Part shown: positions 32,212-41,074 of the stretch, piece after piece | Layout of the letters: the number at the start of each line of letters is the position of its first letter | How positions within the stretch are numbered: the stretch's first letter is position 1 | Source: Paenibacillus oralis | GTDB lineage: Bacteria; Bacillota; Bacilli; Paenibacillales; Paenibacillaceae | Reading direction: 5' to 3' | Assembly (NCBI RefSeq): GCF_003863965.1 | Contig: NZ_RRCN01000001.1 | Location: 3,802,304 to 3,866,303 of the forward strand | Length of the DNA: 64,000 nt | Program-made: the position numbers and the translations under genes | The notes under the pieces: model-generated | What the model saw: the letters and a program-made list of their open reading frames with translations, nothing else | What the model was told of the DNA's origin: nothing | Database searches by the model: none

Positions 32212-32781
32212 ATGCCAATATATACACGTACCGGAGACCAGGGGCAAACCTCGGTCATCGGGGGCAGAGTGGACAAAGACGACGACCGGATTGAAGCTTA
32301 CGGAACGATCGACGAACTGAACAGCTTTGCCGGGGTGGCGGCGAGCCTGGCCGGACCGGAGTTGTTTTCCGATTTGCGGGAACAACTGCTGGAGGTTCAG
32401 CAGGAACTGTTCGACTGTGGTTCGGATTTGGCCTATGTCAAGCTGTCCGAAAGCCGTTATAAAGTGGCGGCGCAGCTGGCGGAACGGCTGGAAACGTGGA
32501 TCGACCGGTACGAAGCGGAAAATCCGCCGCTCGAAAAGTTTATACTTCCGGGAGGAACCGAGCTGGCTTCGGCTTTGCACGTTTGCCGTACCGTCTGCCG
32601 CCGCGCGGAACGCCGGGCGGTCACGTTAAGCCGCCACACGGAAGTGAATCCGCACGTGTTAACCTACTTAAACCGGTTGTCCGATTATTTCTTCGCGGCG
32701 GCCCGCACCGCCAATGCCCGGCAGCACGTTTCCGACATCGAATACGCGCGCGGCAGGAAGGTGTTCGGCAACAAGTCATGA
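32212..32781 (+). CDS. pduO: ATP:cob(I)alamin adenosyltransferase, PduO type
   Basis: 189 residues. IYTRTGDQGQTSVIGGRVDK is the N-terminal ATP-binding signature, EAYGTIDELNSF the next, and the catalytic Arg region VCRTVCRRAERRAVTL closes the helical bundle. It transfers adenosyl to cob(I)alamin to make coenzyme B12 in the cytoplasm. GGGAGGAGTACCT precedes the ATG, and the stop overlaps the next gene (ATGA). Confidence 0.95.
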   Translation: MPIYTRTGDQGQTSVIGGRVDKDDDRIEAYGTIDELNSFAGVAASLAGPELFSDLREQLLEVQQELFDCGSDLAYVKLSESRYKVAAQLAERLETWIDRYEAENPPLEKFILPGGTELASALHVCRTVCRRAERRAVTLSRHTEVNPHVLTYLNRLSDYFFAAARTANARQHVSDIEYARGRKVFGNKS

Positions 32782-33749
32782 CCGAATATTATGATCCGAT
32801 CAACTATCATGTCACCGAACGCGAGGACGGCTGGCAGGTCAAAAGCGTGCTGCAGCGCCGGCTGGGCGTATCCCGCAAACTGCTGTCCAAAATCAAGCTG
32901 ACGGAGCGCGGGGTGCAGCTCAACGGCGAAAGAGTTTACATCAGCGTGCCGGTCAAAGCCGGCGATACGGTTTCTATCACACTGGAAAAAGAAATATCGG
33001 AGGATATTTTGCCGGAGCCGCTGCCTTTTGACATCGTTTATGAAGATGAGGCGCTGCTCGTCGTGAACAAGGCGGCCGGTGTGATCGTCCACCCGACGCA
33101 CGGCCATCATACCGGCACACTCGCTAACGGTGTCGTGCATTACTGGCGGGAAAAAGGCGAAAAGTTCCGGTTCCGCCCGGTGCATCGGCTGGATCAGGAA
33201 ACAAGCGGACTGCTTGCGATCGCCAAAAATGCCTACGTACACCAGCATATCTCCGAGCAGTTGATCGCCGGGCAGGTGATCAAGAAGTACACCGCACTTG
33301 TGCACGGCTGTCCGGCGGAGCCGGAGGGGAGGATCGACGGGCCGATCGACCGCGATCCGGCCGAACCGCACCGGCGGATCGTTACGGAGAGCGGTTATCC
33401 GGCGCAAACCTTTTACAAGGTGCTTGATGGACGGAAGGCGGGCTCGCTGGTGGAGATTCGGCTCGGAACGGGGCGAACGCATCAAATCCGCGTCCATATG
33501 ACCTCGATCGGCCACCCGCTGATCGGCGACACGTTTTATCGGACGCCCGGATTGGACCGTCTTAGGCCGGAGGAGCAGGGGGCGGTGCTGCGGTGGGACG
33601 AGGCGATCGGCAGGCAGGCGCTGCACGCCACGGAGCTGGGCTTTGTCCATCCGCTTACGGGCGAGCCGCTCCATTTCACGCTGCCGTTGCCTGAGGATAT
33701 GCAGGCGCTGTACGATCTTTTGCGAAACGGAAGGGGAAGTTCAATATGA
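32778..33749 (+). CDS. RluA-family pseudouridine synthase
   Basis: 323 residues. An N-terminal S4 RNA-binding domain (LGVSRKLLSKIKLTERGVQL) precedes the RluA catalytic domain with HRLDQETSGLLAIAK, which holds the catalytic Asp, and GRTHQIRVHM. It isomerises specific uridines in rRNA or tRNA; the exact target cannot be told. Translationally coupled at both ends: ATGA overlaps with pduO upstream and the ArsC-like gene downstream. Confidence 0.93.
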   Translation: MTEYYDPINYHVTEREDGWQVKSVLQRRLGVSRKLLSKIKLTERGVQLNGERVYISVPVKAGDTVSITLEKEISEDILPEPLPFDIVYEDEALLVVNKAAGVIVHPTHGHHTGTLANGVVHYWREKGEKFRFRPVHRLDQETSGLLAIAKNAYVHQHISEQLIAGQVIKKYTALVHGCPAEPEGRIDGPIDRDPAEPHRRIVTESGYPAQTFYKVLDGRKAGSLVEIRLGTGRTHQIRVHMTSIGHPLIGDTFYRTPGLDRLRPEEQGAVLRWDEAIGRQALHATELGFVHPLTGEPLHFTLPLPEDMQALYDLLRNGRGSSI

Positions 33750-34108
33750 GCAAATTATTGGTTTATCAATATCCGCCATGCGGCACATGCCGCAAAGCGA
33801 TTAAATGGCTGGAGTCCAAAGGCCACGAGCTTGACTTGCGGCACATCAAGGAGAATCCGCCAAGCGAGGCAGAGCTATCCGAGTTAGTGGAACGGAGCGG
33901 TTTGGAATTGAAGAAGTTTTTTAATACGAGCGGCGAGGTTTATAAAGAATTGGGGCTTAAGGACAAGCTGTCCGGCATGTCCAGGGAAGAGCAGATAACG
34001 CTGTTGACTTCGAACGGCATGCTGATCAAGCGGCCGATCGTCACGGACGGAAAAACGGTCACGGTCGGGTACAAGGAAGAACAATACGAGCAGGTATGGG
34101 GCAAATAG
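33746..34108 (+). CDS. ArsC/Spx-family protein, YusI-like
   Basis: 120 residues, thioredoxin-like fold of the ArsC family. YPPCGTCRKAIKWLESKG carries a redox CxxC, and KRPIVTDGKTVTVGYKEEQY is the family C-terminal motif. True arsenate reductases and Spx share this fold; length and motifs fit YusI-like proteins of unknown role better. ATGA overlap with the upstream gene makes it the third member of the operon. Confidence 0.9.
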   Translation: MSKLLVYQYPPCGTCRKAIKWLESKGHELDLRHIKENPPSEAELSELVERSGLELKKFFNTSGEVYKELGLKDKLSGMSREEQITLLTSNGMLIKRPIVTDGKTVTVGYKEEQYEQVWGK

Positions 34109-34143
34109 CTTCATGCTTTTGAGGAAGGCGGTTTATATTTTTC

Positions 34144-35004
34144 ATGAGCGAACATAAAATTCTTGTGGTTGACGGAATGGCCCTGCTTTTCAGAGCCTAC
34201 TTTGCCCAGTCCTACAGTGCCAGGCGTCTGGCGGACGGTACCCCGACCAATGCGATTTACGGATTTCTGCAATATCTGTTCGACGCGGTAAATACGTTTA
34301 ACCCTACGCACGTCCTATGCTGCTGGGATATGGGCAGCAAAACGTTCCGCAATGAGCTTCACGCGGATTATAAAGCGAATCGTCCCGAAGCCCCGGAAGA
34401 CCTGGTGCCGCAGTTTTCTTTGGTCAAAGACATCGTAGCCGCGCTCGACATCCCCAATATCGGACTCGAAGGATACGAAGCGGATGACTGCATCGGCACG
34501 GTTTCCAACCGGTTAAGCGGGTTCGGTCATGTTTATGTTCTTACCGGCGATCAGGATATGCTGCAGTTGGTGTCGGAACGCATTCATGTCGTAATCATGA
34601 AGAAGGGCAGATCCAATTATGCGGTGTACGACTTGGATTTCTTAAAAGAGGACAAGGGAATTCAGCCGTTCCAGGTGGTCGAGATGAAGGGTCTTACCGG
34701 CGACACCAGCGACAACTACCCCGGAGTGAAGGGGATCGGCGAAAAGACGGCGTTAAAGCTGCTGGCCGAATACGAGTCCATCGACGGAATTTTGGACAAT
34801 CTGGACCATTTGCCAAAGAGCGTTAAAGCCAAAATCGAGGCGGACTTGGACAACCTCCATTTGTCCAGAACGCTCGCCCGGATTAATGTCGAGGTGCCAA
34901 TCGAATGCTCGCTGGAAGAATGCTTGTGGACGGTGAACCCGGACGCGGCGGCGGACTTATTTGAAAAATACCGGTTTACCTCTTTGTTGAAAATGATTGG
35001 TTAG
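34144..35004 (+). CDS. Stand-alone 5'-3' exonuclease, YpcP-like
   Basis: 286 residues, equivalent to the N-terminal nuclease domain of DNA polymerase I. Metal-binding acidic residues are visible in LVVDGMALLFRAYF, EGYEADDCIGT, LTGDQDMLQL and LTGDTSDNYPGVKGIGEKTA (the helix-hairpin-helix). It removes RNA primers or flaps. The ATG is 15 bases after GAGGAAGG, a long gap, but no better start is present. Confidence 0.93.
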   Translation: MSEHKILVVDGMALLFRAYFAQSYSARRLADGTPTNAIYGFLQYLFDAVNTFNPTHVLCCWDMGSKTFRNELHADYKANRPEAPEDLVPQFSLVKDIVAALDIPNIGLEGYEADDCIGTVSNRLSGFGHVYVLTGDQDMLQLVSERIHVVIMKKGRSNYAVYDLDFLKEDKGIQPFQVVEMKGLTGDTSDNYPGVKGIGEKTALKLLAEYESIDGILDNLDHLPKSVKAKIEADLDNLHLSRTLARINVEVPIECSLEECLWTVNPDAAADLFEKYRFTSLLKMIG

Positions 35005-35023
35005 AATCGTAAAAATCGCTTGC

Positions 35024-35055
35024 AAGCCATCCCATATGCCGGGATGGCTTTTTTG
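35024..35055 (+). terminator. Terminator of the pduO-exonuclease operon
   Basis: AAGCCATCCC, ATATGCC loop, GGGATGGCTT, then TTTTTT. Confidence 0.92.
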
Positions 35056-35069
35056 ACATATCAGAAAGT

Positions 35070-35295
35070 ATAAAATTCCGAGGGAGGAGAAGAGGAAGCA
35101 GGGCGCTAAGGGACACCAGAGCCGTTATTTTCGAAAAAACGGAGGATTGCAAAATGTAACGGACACAGAAGACCTTATTTACCACAAATCGGCCTGGATG
35201 AACGGCTTTAGAGCGAAATAGGGGCATTGGTGTCCGTTAGGCTGGGAAATGCCCGGGAAATGAGCGGATAAGGTCACTGGTGTCCGTTAGACCCT
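35070..35295. repeat. Dispersed modular repeat, family A copy 3
   Basis: Direct modules from 35106 and 35156 (TAACGGACACAGAAGACC), inverted ones ending at 35240 and 35290 (GGTGTCCGTTAG). The outer arms pair over 18 of 22 positions. Very similar to 13098-13330. Confidence 0.88.
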
Positions 35296-35332
35296 CCTGC
35301 GCATCCAAGGTATGGGATTGCGAGGGCAAAGG

Positions 35333-35356
35333 ACCTCACCAGCGGCGAGGTTTTTC
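35333..35356 (+). terminator. Hairpin with T run after repeat A3
   Basis: ACCTCACC, AGC loop, GGCGAGGT (one mismatch), then TTTTCT. Confidence 0.6.
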
Positions 35357-35970
35357 TAACCTTCGATTATAAATGAAAATATAGAAACGCCGGACAATCG
35401 TCAAACGTTCCAACAAACTTGATTCCAATCTCGAATGGCCGGCATTACTCAACAATGCCCCCTTCAGGTTCCATTTAATCCAAGAGGCTTATCAATAAAG
35501 TGTTAAATTGAGAGGAAAAACAAAAACAGGAATATAGTCCCGGAAATAATGGAGAATTTAATCAAATTTCTATATTTACTTCGAATTATCAACCAATTCA
35601 TTACTTGATTGTGCAAATTATAACAAACCAAGTCTATCAAACAATTTTAGATTATCTTTTCTATATCGGATGGATTGCCCTGAATTTGTATGCAGTTTCA
35701 AAAAATAGGCGCGTAAATGGATGGATGTACCTAAATTACATTTTTATATAGGAAAAACCTCCTTGTTTCGTGCATATGTGCTATATATTGACAATTGGGA
35801 ATGGCGATGTTTATGATTACCCCAAAAGACCTAATGAGAGAGTTCTGTTTCTGGAAAATGTGTGCGAAGTACTACTTTAAGGCCCTCGAGCCAGTGACCC
35901 CGGCGGCGGGGGAAGAGTGATTGTGAATTAGGTGGGAAAAATTTTTATCGGATAAAGGAGGCAGTTACCC
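35357..35970 (+). other. AT-rich intergenic stretch with an ORF fragment
   Basis: 614 bases of lower GC than the flanks, at the left edge of the island. A frame open from 35512 to TAG at 35749-35751 encodes 79 residues including the hydrophobic stretch ILDYLFYIGWIALNLYAVSK, but it has no convincing start or ribosome binding site, so it is probably the remnant of a membrane-protein gene. AAAGGAGG at 35956 is the site for the next gene. Confidence 0.4.
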
Positions 35971-36513
35971 ATGTCATTTATGGATGAAAAAATTGCACGG
36001 ATCATCAATGAAGCTGAGCAATCTATGGCTCCGCGCTCGATTTTAGCGGGCCCCGTTAAAATTGGCGACAGGTATTACGAATTTACGCCTCAAACGTTCT
36101 TTGAAGATAAACTCTCGGTCTATTTTCCGCGTGATTTTGTAGATTTGCCGGAGCATCTTCGAAAGGTCAAATATCCTTACGAGCAACGTCCGGAAATTAT
36201 CAAAAGTGACGAGCCGGGAAGCGTCGATTTTTCTTTAAAAAGAATCGATCACGATCTGGAGGATGAACTTGTCGAAGAACTGACAACCGGGATGAAGGCG
36301 ATGATTCAGCGGATGAATCCTACCCATGTGTTCTATGAGAGCGGCATTGAAGAGGTAGGCGATAAGCCGATAGGTTTCTTTGAATTTAAAAGCACGGTTA
36401 CAAACAACCGAAAAACCCTCTATTCCGAAAACAAAATCAGAGACATCAGTTCCAAAGAAAGAAACAGTTCCAAAAGAGCAGCAAGAGGTGAAATCCCAGC
36501 TAGATTCTCCTAG
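35971..36513 (+). pseudogene. DcrB-like protein, 3' truncated at the island junction
   Basis: Starts cleanly after AAAGGAGGCAGTTACCC and keeps about 140 residues of a DcrB/Mog1-like fold (VKIGDRYYEFTPQTFFEDKL, VKYPYEQRPEIIKSDEPGSV, then FFEFKSTVT). From about 36395 the frame reads NNRKTLYSENKIRDISSKER and ends in low-complexity residues; another frame of the same DNA there matches a different gene tail. The native C-terminus is therefore lost. Relatives are often near secretion or contractile-injection loci (general knowledge), but no such genes are present here. Confidence 0.6.
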
Positions 36514-36583
36514 CGGTCAAAGACATATCCCCATTTCTGGAGATATCGTCGTACCTTTTGAGAAAATCAAAGAAATGGTTTGA
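36398..36583 (+). pseudogene. 3' fragment of an island gene
   Basis: In this frame the sequence reads TTEKPSIPKTKSETSVPKKE then GQRHIPISGDIVVPFEKIKE and stops just before the relaxase remnant. It looks like the C-terminus of a relaxosome or island accessory protein joined to the DcrB-like gene. The family was not recognised. Confidence 0.4.
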
Positions 36584-36585
36584 TC

Positions 36586-37759
36586 ATGGGATATGAATGC
36601 GATCCAGCTACGGCTGACGCAGAATTTCTGCTTTCTAAAGCAAAATATAAGGCGATAACAGGCCGACAGCAGAAACAGGATGTGTTGTATTACCAGATAC
36701 GTTAATCGTTCCCGCCGGGTAAAATTGATGCGGAAACCTCACTTAAAATTGGCTATGAACTGGCTATGCGCTGGACAAAGGGGCAGCACGCTTTCTTCGT
36801 TGTTTCTCATGTTGACCGTCCCCATTGCCATATTTACTACAATTCAACCTCCCTGGACTGTACGAGAAAGTTCCGAGATTTTATTGGTACTGCTCGTGCC
36901 GTTCTTCGGCTCTCTGACCGTATTTGCCTAGAACATGGATTATCTACTATTACCAATTCAAAACACCATAGCAAAGGGAAATTCAAGCATTATGGCGAGT
37001 GGCTTGGGATTCGTAAGCCGTTAACATTCCAAGATAAATTAAAAGCGCAGATTGATGTTTTTCTTGTAAAGAAGCCGCCGGATATGGATGTTTTTTTACA
37101 GGCAATATCGTCTGCTGGATATGAGGTCAAGCATGGCCGCGGAGGTACAATCAGCTTCCGCGCAGAGGGGCAGCAACGCTTTACCCGGCTTCGGGCTTCT
37201 ACGCTTGGTAAAGGCTATAGTCAGGAGGATATAAGGGCATTTATTGAGAGTCAGGACACTCGACAGGAACGAGGCAAGGTCATTCTAATTGTAGATATTG
37301 AATCTCGCATGAGAGCAGGAAAAGGCCCCGCTTATGAACGTTGGGCCAAATTTTTAACCTTAAACAGATGGTGGCGGCGTAACAGTATTTGCAGGAAAAC
37401 AGACTGACGGAATATCAGCAACTTACGCAAAAGAGTGACCAGCTTACTGAGCGTCTCCATGCTCTGTCTGAGCTGATAAAAAATACGGAAACTACCATGC
37501 GCGTGAATACATATCTACAAATGGCCTTGGTCCATTACGCTAAAACCAGACCTGTATTTGAAGAATACAAAGCGGCAAAATACAGCCAAAAATATCTTGC
37601 AGAGCATGGGGCCGATCTTGCCGCTTATCGGGCGCGCAAGATACTTTCCGGCGCTTATTGTCAGGGAAGAAGCTGCCGAAAATAAATGCGCTCAAAGCAG
37701 AATATCGGGAGCTGGGTTTGGTGAAGGCACTCCCCAACAAGCAAAGAAGCAAGTGTTAA
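36586..37759 (+). pseudogene. Relaxase/mobilisation nuclease, broken
   Basis: Reads MGYECDPATADAEFLLSKAK, then an in-frame TAA after YYQIR (near 36704), then TKGQHAFFVVSHVDRPHCHI with the relaxase metal-binding His cluster, STSLDCTRKFRDFIGTARAV, and QQRFTRLRASTLGKGYSQED. A frameshift near 37380 is followed by a helical C-terminal region (YKAAKYSQKYLAEHGADLAA), and another near 37660 by KKLPKINALKAEYRELGLVK and TAA at 37757. This is a Clostridia-type ICE relaxase. The N-terminal 30 or so residues are missing as well, so it cannot mobilise DNA. Confidence 0.8.
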
Positions 37760-37797
37760 TACACTTGCCCTGCTTGCCGGTTAGTGAAAATCTTTTT

Positions 37798-38463
37798 CTA
37801 CTGCTTTTGCAATAGCTTAAATTCGTTTCTATAAAAGTCAATCAAGCCGTCCCGCTTCATCCATGCAAGCTCTCTGGATAAAGCACTTCGATCTACATCT
37901 AAATACTCGGCCATCGCTTCTCTATCAAAAGGAATAGTAAAAGTTTCTGTTCCAGTTTCACGCATAACTCTTGTTAAATAAGTTAAGACCTTATCCCGAA
38001 TAGTAGGCATAATCAGACAATCATTTCGGTCATGCAGTTCTAACGCTCGTTCTGCAATACTATCAAAAAGATTGCCAAGTAATTGTTCGTGTGCCATACA
38101 TAACTTCGTACAACGGCTGAATATGCTTTTGATAGGAATAAACAGAAGCTCAAGCGGTTCTATTGCCTGTACTGACATAGGGCATCTTCTTCCACGGCTA
38201 GCCGCTGTTAAAACTGCGGTATATCCACCCGGATAATGGAGGGATACAATAATTTGTTTTCCCGTGACGCTCAATTTCGTACTTTGAGCGCTACCCTGCA
38301 ATATGATGCCGACATCATCAACTAAATCGCCCTCACGGACAACCATCTCATCTTTTGCATATTCTTTCCGTGTGGCTGACAGACATTTAAGCATTTGGGG
38401 AATATCATATGGGGAAATCCCCGAAAATAAACGTGATTGACATAGGGAATCTAAGTTGTTCAT
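37798..38463 (-). CDS. Crp/Fnr-family transcriptional regulator
   Basis: 221 residues. A cyclic-nucleotide-type sensor domain (KDEMVVREGDLVDDVGIILQ, then GSAQSTKLSVTGKQ) and a C-terminal winged HTH with FDREAMAEYLDVDRSALSRE. There is no N-terminal Fe-S cysteine cluster of the FNR type. It is divergent from a LUD gene; the 112 bp between them contains a 14 bp perfect palindrome abutting its ribosome binding site (GAGGAGT), suggesting autoregulation. Lower GC than the core genome and part of the island. Confidence 0.9.
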   Translation of the reverse strand: MNNLDSLCQSRLFSGISPYDIPQMLKCLSATRKEYAKDEMVVREGDLVDDVGIILQGSAQSTKLSVTGKQIIVSLHYPGGYTAVLTAASRGRRCPMSVQAIEPLELLFIPIKSIFSRCTKLCMAHEQLLGNLFDSIAERALELHDRNDCLIMPTIRDKVLTYLTRVMRETGTETFTIPFDREAMAEYLDVDRSALSRELAWMKRDGLIDFYRNEFKLLQKQ

Positions 38464-38475
38464 GAGAGACTCCTC

Positions 38476-38517
38476 GTTGCACGTGCAACATACTTTTTCT
38501 TTTTACAATACTATATT
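38476..38517. promoter_or_regulatory. Palindromic operator and promoter of the LUD gene
   Basis: GTTGCACGTGCAAC at 38476-38489 is a perfect palindrome. TATATT at 38512-38517 is a possible -10 for the plus-strand gene; with a start near 38524 the palindrome centres at about -41.5, the usual class II activation position of Crp/Fnr proteins. On the minus strand it lies next to the regulator's ribosome binding site. Confidence 0.65.
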
Positions 38518-38575
38518 AATCATAAATACACAAGAAGTTAGTCACCTTTTCTAAGGTCAGAATGGAGGAAAAACA

Positions 38576-39253
38576 ATGCAAGGGAAAGAAAATTCAATAA
38601 AAGCGAGAAATCGACTTTTAGCCTCAAAGGTTATTAAAAATCTGCAAAGCAGAAAGTTTGAAGCTTATTACTGTGATACCGCCATAGAAGCTGTAGAAAA
38701 GGCACTATCATTTATTCCGGAACATTCTTCGGTATCATGGGGTGGGTCAGTCACGCTTGAGGAAATCGGGCTTCTGAATCGAGTACGTCAAGGCAGCTAT
38801 ATAATCACTGATCGTGATAAAGCGCAAACAATGGAGGAACGTTATGACCTCATGCGCCAATCTCTTTTGTGCGACACCTATTTAACGAGTTTTAACGCCG
38901 TTAGCGAAGATGGCATATTGGTCAATATAGACAGTGTGGGCAATCGAACGGCGGCGATTACCTTTGGACCGAAAAGTGTTGTTGCTATCGTTGGGATGAA
39001 TAAGGTTTGCAAGACCGCTGAAGACGCAGTTATAAGAGCCAGAACATATGCGGCCCCCATTAATGTATACCGCTGTTCGTGTTCGTCCAGCCCATTTTTA
39101 CATTCGCCGCAAAAAACGCCCTGCTTGATCAATGGTGCTTGCGGAGATTGTAAAACAGATGATTGCATCTGTTCTTACATCGTCCAAACAAGAATGTGTA
39201 GACCGGCGGGGAGAATAAAGATTATCCTCGTTGGTGAATCTTTGGGATTTTAA
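38576..39253 (+). CDS. LUD-domain protein (LutC/YkgG type)
   Basis: 225 residues. WGGSVTLEEIGLL, TSFNAVSEDGILVNIDSVGN and FGPKSVVAIVGMNKVCKTAE are the conserved blocks of the LUD family (lactate utilisation, LutB/LutC). The C-terminus is rich in Cys (CSCSSSPF, CLINGACGDCKTDDCICSY), which could hold a metal or Fe-S cluster. No LutA or LutB is adjacent. The divergent Crp/Fnr gene is the likely regulator. GGAGG lies 10 bases before the ATG. Confidence 0.85.
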   Translation: MQGKENSIKARNRLLASKVIKNLQSRKFEAYYCDTAIEAVEKALSFIPEHSSVSWGGSVTLEEIGLLNRVRQGSYIITDRDKAQTMEERYDLMRQSLLCDTYLTSFNAVSEDGILVNIDSVGNRTAAITFGPKSVVAIVGMNKVCKTAEDAVIRARTYAAPINVYRCSCSSSPFLHSPQKTPCLINGACGDCKTDDCICSYIVQTRMCRPAGRIKIILVGESLGF

Positions 39254-39985
39254 ATAAGGATTATAGTTTAATAGCTGCCAAACGGCATATAAAAAAAATC
39301 CGCCATTTGGCAGATGATGGTAGTGTCAAGGTGACACCAAATGAATACACTGGTTGTGCAACGCTGCTTGAGCGAGAAATACTGCTGGTCAAATCCCTTA
39401 TTTGAGGTAATTGCTCCTCCGCTAACTAAATAGTTGTATCTCGAAAACATTCAATATTCTAATTTCAAATATCTTAAAAAAGGTTTGTCAGACGTCATAA
39501 CCCCCTCTCCTTAGTCGTTCTAGGAGTAAGGGAGTTTTTTATAACTACATATACTTCACGCCTAAAAATAGGATGGAGACAGCTTTATTTTTTTTGAACA
39601 GAAGCAGACTAAAAAGGGAGTTTTAAATATTTAAGAGTCTGGTTGCTTTATCATCCCCTACTCCCCATTTATACCAATGAAAAGAAGATTACATCCTTGG
39701 TATTTTGTAAAACGGGGGAAAGAACAGACAAAATTGAATGGATTGAGGATGCATATGATGCCTGAAGGGCAAAAAGAGTGATTTGATTAACTGGATTGAC
39801 TCGAAAGAAATGCCTGAGGATAGCAACTGGTAAAGAAACAGAAAATGCCCTGTATTCAGCGAGTTCATTAGAGGAAATTCTCACTTCAACGAAGTCAGGA
39901 TGACAGTAGGGGAAAGAGGGCTTAAATACCGCACCAAAGGTAGGAAACGATAATGCTCCCCCTGAGTCATCCCTATCCAGTATGA
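39254..39985. other. Island intergenic region with a terminator and decayed coding sequence
   Basis: 732 bases. CCCCCTCTCCTTAG with CTAGGAGTAAGGGAG and TTTTTT at 39501-39541 is a probable terminator. Between 39680 and 39900 broken reading frames on the plus strand (RTDKIEWIEDAYDA, then NWIDSKEMPEDSNW, ENALYSASSLEEIL) look like a decayed protein, which was not recognised. No intact gene is supported. Confidence 0.5.
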
Positions 39986-40324
39986 TTAGCCATCTTCCAA
40001 TACAAGAAGTTCGCTCAAGCTGATGTTTAAAGTCTTACAAATCACATCAAAGGTGCTGAGATGTACCCTGTCAACTTCTTTGGAACAAAGATGGCTTATG
40101 GTATTTGGTCTTAGTCCTGTTAGTCTTGCTAATTCACGCTGAGACATATTGCGTTCGGCTAGAATCTCTTTGAGTTTAACGACAACTGGCAAAATGCCAC
40201 CAACTTCCGAGTAGAGTTCATCACATAAATTATACGCTTTCTTGTCCGTTATGAAAACATGATTGACTGTATCGTCTAATCGATATACAATCAAATTGTA
40301 TCCATTAGGCGATACAAAATTCAA
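39986..40324 (-). CDS. XRE-family helix-turn-helix protein
   Basis: 112 residues. The C-terminal half is a Cro/C1-type HTH (LKEILAERNMSQRELARLTG, then PNTISHLCSKEVDRVHLSTF). The N-terminal half (LIVYRLDDTVNHVFITDKKA) is unusual for such a regulator. The frame opens at TTG 40324 without a good ribosome binding site; a shorter protein starting nearer the HTH is possible. Part of the island. Confidence 0.65.
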   Translation of the reverse strand: MNFVSPNGYNLIVYRLDDTVNHVFITDKKAYNLCDELYSEVGGILPVVVKLKEILAERNMSQRELARLTGLRPNTISHLCSKEVDRVHLSTFDVICKTLNISLSELLVLEDG

Positions 40325-40347
40325 GTTAAATATGGAGGTGAAATATC

Positions 40348-40522
40348 GTAAAAAAACTTGAGCACCCTTTTTCGGAAAATCCGAAAGAAATCCGCCTTAC
40401 AGTACGGCTTACGAAAAATGAGACTGTAAGGCGTAAGATTGAGAAGTTGGATGATCATGAGTAAAAAGGAAGCGGCGCCTCCTCGCAAAAGAAATCGCCA
40501 CTTCCTCCCCGCAACTGCCTGA
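40348..40522 (+). other. Two short overlapping frames resembling MobC starts
   Basis: After GGAGGTG at 40334, a frame reads KKLEHPFSENPKEIRLTVRL then TKNETVRRKIEKLDDHE and stops at 40464, but its first codon is GTA, not a start. A second frame, ATG at 40457, overlaps that stop and reads MSKKEAAPPRKRNRHFLPAT before TGA at 40520. Both resemble N-termini of relaxosome (MobC-like) proteins and are probably remnants. Confidence 0.35.
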
Positions 40523-40601
40523 AAGGCAGACTGCACATTTAATCTATCATGTGTAAGTCTTTCTTTCAAGGCGTTGCCATCCATACGAAAGGAAGATGAA
40601 A

Positions 40602-40895
40602 ATGAAAAGTATGCTGGAAGCATTGTATTGTGGTGAATTTCGTCCGGAAGAGAAGATCGTCCCGAAAGATCGCGAGTTCCGCAGAATAAGAAGAGAGATA
40701 TCCGAAGCCAGAGGAATGTGGAAAGGGAAACTGTCTACCGATAATTTCAACCAGCTTGAAGCGCTACTCGATTTGCATAGACAGACCGAGTCGATGCAGG
40801 CTACATCTTCTTTCGTAAATGGGTTTCAGCTTGGGGCATTAATGATGATGGAAGTATACGTGGCAAAGGAAGAACTTCTTTTTGGCTTAAGGTGA
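40602..40895 (+). CDS. DUF6809-family protein
   Basis: 97 residues: MKSMLEALYCGEFRPEEKIV, then FVNGFQLGALMMMEVYVAKE near the C-terminus. Small helical proteins of this type are common on Clostridia-type conjugative elements and phages; function unknown. GAAAGGAAG precedes ATG 40602 at good spacing, whereas ATG 40596 abuts it. The gap 40896-41074 shows only weak inverted repeats (TTTCCGGTC/GACCGGAAA). Confidence 0.7.
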   Translation: MKSMLEALYCGEFRPEEKIVPKDREFRRIRREISEARGMWKGKLSTDNFNQLEALLDLHRQTESMQATSSFVNGFQLGALMMMEVYVAKEELLFGLR

Positions 40896-41074
40896 ATTTC
40901 CGGTAACATAAATTTGAAATTTTATGCAATTTACTTCCAACGGACATTTCCGGTCGGACCAGACAATAAAGCGGCAGGAAGCTGCGGTTCTGTTATCCTG
41001 TTCTGACCGGAAATTGGTCCATTCGTTTGAGTTAAGAGTCGTTTGGCTTTTGTAAAGTTGGAACCTTTGTGGCA

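Noticed and set aside
40321..40623. 100-codon antisense frame near the XRE gene
   Set aside because: No start signal or domain; it overlaps plus-strand remnants that look like MobC starts.
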